Source of the DNA: JAGNDO01 sp963704975
GTDB taxonomy: Bacteria > Chloroflexota > Anaerolineae > Caldilineales > Caldilineaceae
Assembly (NCBI GenBank): GCA_963704975.1
Contig: CAVPIK010000038.1
Coordinates: 62,001 to 126,000 of the forward strand
Direction: 5' to 3'
Length of the DNA: 64,000 nucleotides
Shown in pieces: positions 58,244 through 64,000 of this stretch. Each line of letters begins with the position of its first letter. The first letter of the stretch is position 1. The notes beneath the pieces were generated by a model, which was given only the letters and a program-made list of their open reading frames with translations, did no database searches and was not told the DNA's origin. The translations under genes were made by a program, and so were the position numbers.

Positions 58244-58274
58244 ACGAACCCCCTGGCTAAGCCAGGGGGTTCGT
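58244..58274 (+). terminator. Terminator after the small exported protein
   Basis: acgaaccccctggct pairs with agccagggggttcgt around aa. No long U tract. Confidence 0.85.
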
Positions 58275-58410
58275 CGCGTCTGGGAATGCCGTAGGATACC
58301 ACCGAAGGGTTGACCTGTGCCGATCCTCGGCCAATTGCGGTGAGGCGGCCCAAGTGGGGCGAATTAGCCCGATTCACCGGGTAGGCGGACAGCGGTGCCC
58401 AAGGGCTGGA

Positions 58411-59367
58411 TCAGTCGGCGCCTGCTTTTTCGGGCCGGGAACTGCCCACGTTGACCGCGCTGGGTCCGGGCACAGAGACGGCCAGGGTGGTGGCGGCCAG
58501 CAAGACGAGGCCAATCCAGATCAGGTCTGACATGAGGAGGTGAACGATCTGTAGCCAAACCGGGGCTTTCAGCGCCACATTGAGTGCGCCGAGGAGGAGT
58601 TGCCCCACATAGAGCGCGCCCGTAACCTGAGCGATGAGCTTGACCCGAGGTGTGGACGCGTAGCCATAGGCCATGACGGCCGCAGCCAGGATCAGCCCGC
58701 CGACACCGAAAGCGATCAGGGGGTGATAGATGCGCAGGGCCACCAATTGGGCCACGATGGGCGACTCCTCCGGCGAGATGCCGCCGGCCAGGACCAGGGT
58801 ATCGCCCAGGGCCGTCACGGCGCCGCTGGAGCCGAGGAAGAGGGTGCCGACCAAAGCCAGGCCCAGGGCCACGCTGATCCCGCCCCGCCCCCGCACCCGC
58901 ACGGCCTCCCCGCCAGACGCCCACCACGCCGTCAGGGTCAGAACCCCCAGGAGCAAGAAGGTGTTGACCAGGTGGCCCATCATCCAAAAGGCCCGGGCCA
59001 CAGAAATGTTGAAGGCCACATATTGCAACAGAACCAACGCCGCACCCACGGCCGCCTCCAGCAGAATGAACACGCTGGACCCCACGGCGGCCTTGCGCAG
59101 CAGATGGCCCTTGGGATAGGCCCGGAAGGCCCAGATCAACATACCCAGGACCATCAACATGGCCACGCCGCTGCTCATGCGGTGGGAAAACTCGATGATG
59201 GTCTCCAGCGCCGGGGCCCGGGGCACCACATCCCCGTTGCAGAGGGGCCAGTGGGCACCGCAGCCCGCGCCGGACCCCGTGGCCCGCACAAGCGCGCCCC
59301 ACAGGATTACGATGATGTTCACGGCCAGCACGGCCCAGGTATATTTGGCGAATCGAGTCAGCTTCAT
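58411..59367 (-). CDS. ctaA: Heme A synthase (COX15/CtaA)
   Basis: A complete 318-residue, eight-span protein that oxidises heme O to heme A for aa3-type oxidases. Landmarks are RATGSGAGCGAHWPLCNG with its cysteine pair, the heme-ligand histidines in IIEFSHRMSSG and in FWMMGHLVNTFLLLG, and the second-half pair near RIYHPLIAFGVG and QIVHLLMSDLIW. It supports aerobic respiration together with the SCO gene. Unbroken. Confidence 0.93.
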   Translation of the reverse strand: MKLTRFAKYTWAVLAVNIIVILWGALVRATGSGAGCGAHWPLCNGDVVPRAPALETIIEFSHRMSSGVAMLMVLGMLIWAFRAYPKGHLLRKAAVGSSVFILLEAAVGAALVLLQYVAFNISVARAFWMMGHLVNTFLLLGVLTLTAWWASGGEAVRVRGRGGISVALGLALVGTLFLGSSGAVTALGDTLVLAGGISPEESPIVAQLVALRIYHPLIAFGVGGLILAAAVMAYGYASTPRVKLIAQVTGALYVGQLLLGALNVALKAPVWLQIVHLLMSDLIWIGLVLLAATTLAVSVPGPSAVNVGSSRPEKAGAD

Positions 59368-59459
59368 GGTTTGTATCCTTGTAGAGTCAGTTCGTTGAAC
59401 GGCGAATCGAAGGAATCCGCACGCATTATTCTGCCGCCCTCAGTGGGTGTCCCCGAAAT

Positions 59460-59915
59460 TCAGGGCACATATTTTTCGGCCTTGCGCCAATAGCGGGAAA
59501 AACGTTTGAGGTCAAAATCCCCCTCGTACACCACAAAAGGGGGGAGCGGCAGCACCTCCACCGGCAGAAAGTGCTCGATCTTGCGCCGGATCTGGGCGAA
59601 GCGGGGGCTGACGCTCTCCACCGTCACCACCCGGCGGGCGCTCCGATCCGCGGCAAAACGCAGCACCTCCCCGGCCACATCGCCCCGGCGGATCTCCACG
59701 GGCAGGTCCACCAGGCATTCGTACAAAAAGAGCACCCGCTTGAAGCTGATCTGCCCCTCGGCCAGCAGATCGTCGTCCCACACAAAGAGCGCGGGCGCGC
59801 CCGGATACGCGGCAAAGGCCGGGTTCTCCGGGCTGAGCACGTCGCCGTGGATCCACAGGAGGGGGGAGGGGGGATTTGGGATGGGGGATTGGGGATTTTT
59901 GATGGCATCACTCAC
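59460..59915 (-). CDS. Photolyase N-terminal (antenna) domain as a separate protein
   Basis: About 151 residues: LLWIHGDVLSPENPAFAA, APALFVWDDDLLAEGQISFK, RVLFLYECLVDLPVEIRRGD and RVVTVESVSPRFAQIRRKIE match the alpha/beta domain of photolyases, which normally precedes the FAD domain in one chain. Here it follows as a separate reading frame. The probable GTG start at 59915 is followed by a tract of aatcccc words that encodes NPQSPIPNPPSP before similarity begins, so the true start is uncertain. It ends KAEKYVP. Confidence 0.7.
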   Translation of the reverse strand: MSDAIKNPQSPIPNPPSPLLWIHGDVLSPENPAFAAYPGAPALFVWDDDLLAEGQISFKRVLFLYECLVDLPVEIRRGDVAGEVLRFAADRSARRVVTVESVSPRFAQIRRKIEHFLPVEVLPLPPFVVYEGDFDLKRFSRYWRKAEKYVP

Positions 59916-59937
59916 GCTCCACGCAACATGCAATACG

Positions 59938-60732
59938 CTAAAACAGCCGCTCCGCCAACGCCTCATACGATCCTTCAAAATCGCACTTGCCCCGCAGGGG
60001 ACAGCGCCGACAGAAGACGCCGCCCGTGTTGCGTTCCAGATTTTCCCGGTTGAAAATGTAGGGCTTGTGACTGAAGGTGCCGGCCACCCACTGCCACGAG
60101 AGGTTGTTGCTGGCCGGGTCGCCGTCCAACAGATGGGTGAGGAACCAGCGCGCCCCAGCCTGCCAGCGCACCCGCCGCCAGTGGACCACGTACGCGGCCA
60201 CATACATCCGGGCATGGTTGTGGAGATAGCCCGTCTCCCGCAGTTCCCGGCTCCAGCCGTCTATGCAGGCCAGCCCGGTCTCCCCCGCGGGGATCTCGCC
60301 GGGCAGGTCGGCGGCGTAGGCGTCCGGGGCCAATCCAGCGCTGGACGGCTCTCGATCCTGCCAGATGTCATCGCCCTCCGTGGCGCTGATCTGGGCGTAG
60401 ACCCGCTGGAAATAGTCCCGCCAGCCCAGTTCGTTGATCAGCTTGGCCGCGTCCTTGGGCCCCTTGGCCAGGACGCGCACTCGGTCTCGCACCTCGGCCA
60501 GGCCCAACACGCCGTGGCGGATGTAGGGGGAGAGCCCGGTCACCGCGCCGTCCAGCCGGTTGCGGGTGCGGGCATATTCCGCCGGATCCACCTGGGCCAG
60601 GATCGCCTCCGCCGCGCCCCGTCCGCCCCGAATGGGGGAGATGGCGTCGTCCACCGCCACGGCTTCGGGGAACTGGGCGGCGACGTAGGCGATCAGATCG
60701 GCCCGATCCGCAAACTCTCGACGCATGGTCAT
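59938..60732 (-). CDS. Photolyase FAD-binding domain protein
   Basis: 264 residues equivalent to the helical FAD domain of a photolyase/cryptochrome: TGLSPYIRHGVLGLAEVRDR, INELGWRDYFQRVYAQ, GLACIDGWSRELRETGYLHN, HARMYVAAYVVHWRRV, DPASNNLSWQWVAGTFSHKP. The C-terminus has a Cys cluster (CRRCPLRGKC). No antenna domain is attached; one is encoded just downstream. Its ATG overlaps the stop of the DUF2256 gene (ATGA), which implies translational coupling. Confidence 0.85.
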   Translation of the reverse strand: MTMRREFADRADLIAYVAAQFPEAVAVDDAISPIRGGRGAAEAILAQVDPAEYARTRNRLDGAVTGLSPYIRHGVLGLAEVRDRVRVLAKGPKDAAKLINELGWRDYFQRVYAQISATEGDDIWQDREPSSAGLAPDAYAADLPGEIPAGETGLACIDGWSRELRETGYLHNHARMYVAAYVVHWRRVRWQAGARWFLTHLLDGDPASNNLSWQWVAGTFSHKPYIFNRENLERNTGGVFCRRCPLRGKCDFEGSYEALAERLF

Positions 60733-60896
60733 CCCCCTGCCCCCTCACCTTTTCTGTGGCCCCGACACCGAACGCTGCAATAGATGACTCGATCCCACTC
60801 CTTGGCCCACTTTTTGCGCCAGGTGAAGGGGCGGTTGCAGGCGGGGCAGACCTTGGTGGGCAGGTTATGGGGGTTGCGAAAGGATCGGTCAGCCAT
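60729..60896 (-). CDS. DUF2256 small zinc-ribbon-like protein
   Basis: A 55-residue protein: MADRSFRNPHNLPTKVCPAC, NRPFTWRKKWAKEWD, YCSVRCRG. The four cysteines (CPAC and CSVRC) would bind zinc. DUF2256 genes are commonly found beside photolyase/cryptochrome genes, as here between two of them. It overlaps both neighbours (8 bases upstream, 4 downstream). The function is unknown. Confidence 0.88.
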   Translation of the reverse strand: MADRSFRNPHNLPTKVCPACNRPFTWRKKWAKEWDRVIYCSVRCRGHRKGEGAGG

Positions 60897-62424
60897 AGGG
60901 AGCCAGCCCCTCCAGAAAAGCGGCCGCATCGGCCTGGACCGCGGCCCGCTCGTCCGCGTCCAGATGGCGCAGACTCAACACATTCGGCCCCATGCGCGGG
61001 TTGGCGCGCAGGAGATCTTCGTGTTCGATCAGAAAGTTCCAATAGAGGCTGTTGAAGGGGCAGGCATCCGGGCCGGTGCGGGCCTTTGGGTTGAAGCGGC
61101 AGCCGGTGCAATAGTCGCCCATTTTGTTGATATAGTTGGCCGAGGCGATGTAAGGCTTGGTGGCCGTGCGCCCGCCATCCGCATTCAGCCCCATGCCGAT
61201 CACATTGGGCAGCACGACCCATTCGTAGGCGTCGATATAAACCGCCAAAAACCACTCAGCCACCGCCGCCGGATCGATCCCGGCCAGCAGACAGAAGTTG
61301 CACACCACCATCAGCCGCTCGATGTGGTGGGAATAGCCGGTGTCGATCACCCGGCGGGCGACGTGGCGGATGCAGGCCATGTCGGTCTCACCGTCCCAAA
61401 ACATGCGGGGCATGGCACGCTGGGCGTCCCAACTGTTGGCCTTCCACAGGCCGGGCATAAGCTGCCAATACTGCCAATAGATGTACTCCCGCCAGCCCAA
61501 CACCTGGCGCACGAAGCCCTCCACCGAGTTGATGGGGGCATCGCCCGCCCGATACGCGGCCTCGGCCCGGCGCACCATCTCCATGGGGTCCAACAGGCCG
61601 ATGTTCACGTAAGGACTGAGGACTGAGTGAAAGAGGACTGCATGTTCCTGGCTCATGGCGTCCTCGAAGGGGCCGAAGTCCGCCAGCCGGTGGCGGATGA
61701 AGTCGTCCAGGGCCGCCTCGGCCTGGGCCCGGGTGACGGCCAAGTCGAAGCCGTCCACCCCGCCGACCATGCCGTCGAGCCCGGCCATCCGCGCCATCAC
61801 CTGCCGGGTGATCTCGTCCGGCGGGAAGGTGGGCACCGGGGGTGGACCGGCGAAGTTCTTGGGCAGGGGCTTGCGGTTCTGCTTGTCGAAGTTCCACGCC
61901 CCGCCCTCCGGCTCGCCCTCCGGGGTCATGAGCACGTCGAAATGGCGGCGCATGTCCCGATAGAAATACTCCATGACCGCATTTTTCTTCGAGTCCGGGT
62001 ACGGGTTGTGCTGGGCGATCAGAAATTGGCGGTTGGGGATCACCGCCACGGGCACGCCCAGCAGATCCGTCAGTTTGCCCTCCTGGGCCCGGCGCATGCG
62101 ATATTCGCTGCTCTGCATGGTGATCAGCCGGGCCGATCCGTGGCGGGCCAGGTGTGCCCGCAGCCCATTGGAGAAGCTGTCCGCGATCTCATAGTCCACC
62201 CCATAGCCGGCGGCACGCAGTTCGTCCGCATAGTGGCGCATGGCGCTGAAGAGCAGCACCAGCTTTTTGCGGTGATAGGGCTGGCGGCCAATGCGGCCCT
62301 CGCTCTCCACCAGGACGACGCGCACCTTCTCTCGGCCCACAGCCTCTTCGGCCGCGGCGATGGCCGGGTGGGGATTCAACAATTGGTCGCCCAAAATCCA
62401 TACGGAAAGCATTTCTGTGGTCAT
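60889..62424 (-). CDS. FeS-BCP type photolyase/cryptochrome (PhrB/CryB-like)
   Basis: A complete 511-residue prokaryotic (6-4)-type photolyase. Landmarks are WILGDQLLNPHPAI, YFYRDMRRHFDVLM, SVEGFVRQVLGWREYIYW, VIDTGYSHHIERLMVVCNFC and ASANYINKMGDYCTGCRF, with a downstream Cys in PDACPFNSLYWNFL. The cysteines match the 4Fe-4S site of this group, and FAD and lumazine chromophores are typical. It would repair UV photoproducts with light. First gene of an operon with DUF2256, an FAD domain and an antenna domain. ATG 62424 preferred to GTG 62433. Confidence 0.92.
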   Translation of the reverse strand: MTTEMLSVWILGDQLLNPHPAIAAAEEAVGREKVRVVLVESEGRIGRQPYHRKKLVLLFSAMRHYADELRAAGYGVDYEIADSFSNGLRAHLARHGSARLITMQSSEYRMRRAQEGKLTDLLGVPVAVIPNRQFLIAQHNPYPDSKKNAVMEYFYRDMRRHFDVLMTPEGEPEGGAWNFDKQNRKPLPKNFAGPPPVPTFPPDEITRQVMARMAGLDGMVGGVDGFDLAVTRAQAEAALDDFIRHRLADFGPFEDAMSQEHAVLFHSVLSPYVNIGLLDPMEMVRRAEAAYRAGDAPINSVEGFVRQVLGWREYIYWQYWQLMPGLWKANSWDAQRAMPRMFWDGETDMACIRHVARRVIDTGYSHHIERLMVVCNFCLLAGIDPAAVAEWFLAVYIDAYEWVVLPNVIGMGLNADGGRTATKPYIASANYINKMGDYCTGCRFNPKARTGPDACPFNSLYWNFLIEHEDLLRANPRMGPNVLSLRHLDADERAAVQADAAAFLEGLAPYG

Positions 62425-62553
62425 ACACGCCACTATGCACCAAGATGCGGGCGCCTGTCAGTTTGTTGGCTTCCGTTTCAGAATAGGCAGACTCGTGCAC
62501 GACCAAAAAAGTCTTGAGAAGTTACCCCCCTGGACTCACATCGAAGCCTAGCC

Positions 62554-62640
62554 GACCCGTTCGCACCAGGGGGTGCGAACTCCGCGAAGGCATGACCAAA
62601 GTCGGCGTGAGGAGTTCGCACCCCCTGGTGCGAACGGGTC
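62554..62640. repeat. REP doublet of the second family
   Basis: gacccgttcgcaccaggggg (62554 onward) and its inverse ending gcgaacgggtc (62640), with spacer containing gcatgaccaaag. The organisation equals 17099-17181. The remainder of the gap 62425-62875 shows no gene; AAAGGAG at about 62862-62868 is the ribosome binding site of the next gene. Confidence 0.88.
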
Positions 62641-62875
62641 TACCCAGCATAATATTTTTGATCATGCAATCGTTTTCATCCCAAGCGCAGGCAGAGGGCG
62701 AAAAACCGGGCAACGGGACAGACTATAGCGTCAGATTCGGGAAATGGCCGGATCTACCCTAATCTCGCCATCCCCAGCCTCGCCCATCCCTTTGACAGCG
62801 CAACCGGTTGCCATCTATAATCAGAGCACTCTCCCAACTCCCTGCATACCCACCATTTCTCCAAAGGAGTTTCCC

Positions 62876-64000
62876 ATGAATCTTTCCCTGCCCAGGGCCA
62901 GGAGCGCCCGCACCCTGCTGCTGACCCTTCTGCTGATTTTCGCCATGTTGATCCCGGTCAACGCCGCGCCCTGCGCCCCAAGAACCCGCCCCCGGCACCG
63001 CGGTGATCCACTATCACCGGGCCGACGGCACGTATGACGGCTGGGGCCTGCATGTGTGGGAGGACACCACGGAAGTGGTGACCTGGGCCGAACCCCTGGC
63101 CCCCACGGGCGAGGACGATTTCGGCCTCTTCTGGGTGGTGGGGCTGGCCGAAAACCCGACCCAGATCGGCTTCATCGTCCACAAGGGCGACGAGAAAGAC
63201 CCCGGCCCGGATATGTTCCTGGATTTGGCCAAGTCCACCCAGGCCTGGGTGCTCTCCGGCGACCTGGGCGTCTACACCACGGAGCCGGACCCCAACGCCA
63301 TCCTGCCCGGCAACATCGACGTGCAGAAGGCCCACTGGGTCAGCGCGGACACCATCCTGTGGGATGTGACCCTGCCCGAGGAGGGCAAAGTTGAGCTGAT
63401 CGCCAGCCTCTCCGGCCAGATGCAGATCACCGGGGACGGGGTGCTGGGCTCGGCCCTGACCGTGATCCCGTTGACCGTCAACCCGGACGGCCCCAGCGCT
63501 GAGATTGCGGCCAAGTTCCCCCATTTGGCGGGCTTCACCGCCTTCACCCTGCCCGCAGATCAGCTGCGCCGGGTGCCCGTCCCATCTGCGCTCCCGGCTG
63601 GCCATCCACGCCCTGAACGCCAAGGGCGAATTGGTGGACGCCACGGGGTTGCAGATCCCCGGCGTGCTGGATGATCTCTTCACCTATGACGGCCCCTTGG
63701 GCGTGACATGGAAGCGCAGCGCCCAGGGCGGCGACATCCCCACGGTCAACCTGTGGGCACCCACGGCCCGCAATGTGCGCCTCTATCTTTACGACGACAG
63801 CGACCCGGCCACTGAACCGGAAATCGTCAACCTGCGCCGGGTGGGCAATGCCGCGCCGGGGGTGTGGAGCGTCATCGGCAACGCGGATTGGCAGAACAAA
63901 TTCTATCTCTTCGAGGTCAAGGTCTTCGCCCCCAGCGTGGGCGAGGAAGTGGTCAACCTGGTCACAGACCCGTACAGCGTCAGCCTGGCCGAGAACAGCA
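62876..64000 (+). CDS. Secreted pullulanase-type GH13 protein, truncated by the window edge
   Basis: A signal peptide (ARTLLLTLLLIFAMLIPVNA) is followed, after a one-base shift near 62975, by a pullulanase-associated (PUD) domain: VIHYHRADGTYDGWGLHVWE, IGFIVHKGDEKDPGPDMFLD. A further domain contains AHWVSADTILWDVTLP. After another shift near 63580 comes the CBM48-type start YDGPLGVTW and VNLWAPTARNVRLYLYDD, as in PulA. The catalytic barrel lies beyond the window. It would debranch alpha-1,6 links and act with the alpha-amylase at 18334. Confidence 0.82.

Overview
The window looks like a fragment of a Chloroflexota genome, most likely from an Anaerolineae-type lineage. That placement is inference from gene content and protein style, not from a marker gene. 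The DNA is GC-rich. Secreted proteins carry long Thr-Pro-rich linkers and lipoboxes, and two end in a short F-L-P-x-V tail of a kind I associate with Chloroflexota exported proteins. Heme A synthase and an SCO-type copper chaperone point to aerobic respiration through a heme-copper oxidase. Three photolyase-type genes imply exposure to light. I see no rRNA, tRNA or CRISPR array.

Layout. 1-8.5 kb: a YfhO-like membrane protein, the bifunctional NAD(P)HX repair enzyme, a fusion of a ParB-like region with a degenerate KDPG-aldolase fold, a DegV lipid-binding protein directly upstream of plsX, a two-span membrane protein, and convergent radC. 8.6-14.3 kb is the accessory region: an alkyltransferase with an AraC-type HTH, a REP-associated transposase flanked by REP elements, a 20-bp-period tandem array, and a type ISP-like restriction-modification gene with an AT-richer recognition region. 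14.8-24.4 kb: a GH2 glycosidase, a methyltransferase, a lipoprotein alpha-amylase and a large secreted metzincin-like protein. 24.5-28.8 kb: a methyltransferase, an M29 aminopeptidase, a COG2403-type GTPase and a DUF937-like protein. 29-38.5 kb: a trypsin-like protease facing a membrane-anchored CHAT protease, a DHH-CBS-tRNA nucleotidyltransferase, an 8-oxoguanine-deaminase-like amidohydrolase, a small winged-helix-like protein and OsmC. 38.6-45.5 kb: a DUF2723 membrane protein, an Amt-like protein without its pore histidines, ThpR, a surface protein, SCO and a thioredoxin-fold protein. 45.8-54 kb: glyA, a UMF1 transporter, pyruvate kinase, an SH3 lipoprotein and a CPA2-RCK antiporter. 54.2-64 kb: DUF3105, DUF1624, a SpoU methyltransferase, a DsbB-cytochrome c fusion, a small exported protein, ctaA, a four-gene photolyase operon and a pullulanase that runs off the right edge.

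Functional themes. Starch is attacked outside the cell by the amylase and pullulanase. SCO, CtaA and the DsbB-cytochrome c fusion concern respiratory and envelope redox biogenesis. RadC, the alkyltransferase and the photolyases are DNA maintenance. The trypsin-like and CHAT proteases form a possible proteolytic signalling or defence pair.

Two window-wide properties matter for any reader. First, about half of the genes are interrupted by one-base shifts, often in G or C runs, while the reading frame resumes with strong family similarity. This looks like residual sequencing or assembly error rather than mass pseudogenisation, so I report such genes as single features. Second, intergenic spaces are packed with palindromic DNA: at least two REP-like families, an element of about 100-130 bp, and a striking class of nested inverted repeats built from reiterated 7-9-base words around an inner terminator hairpin. 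Some of these words have also entered coding sequences.
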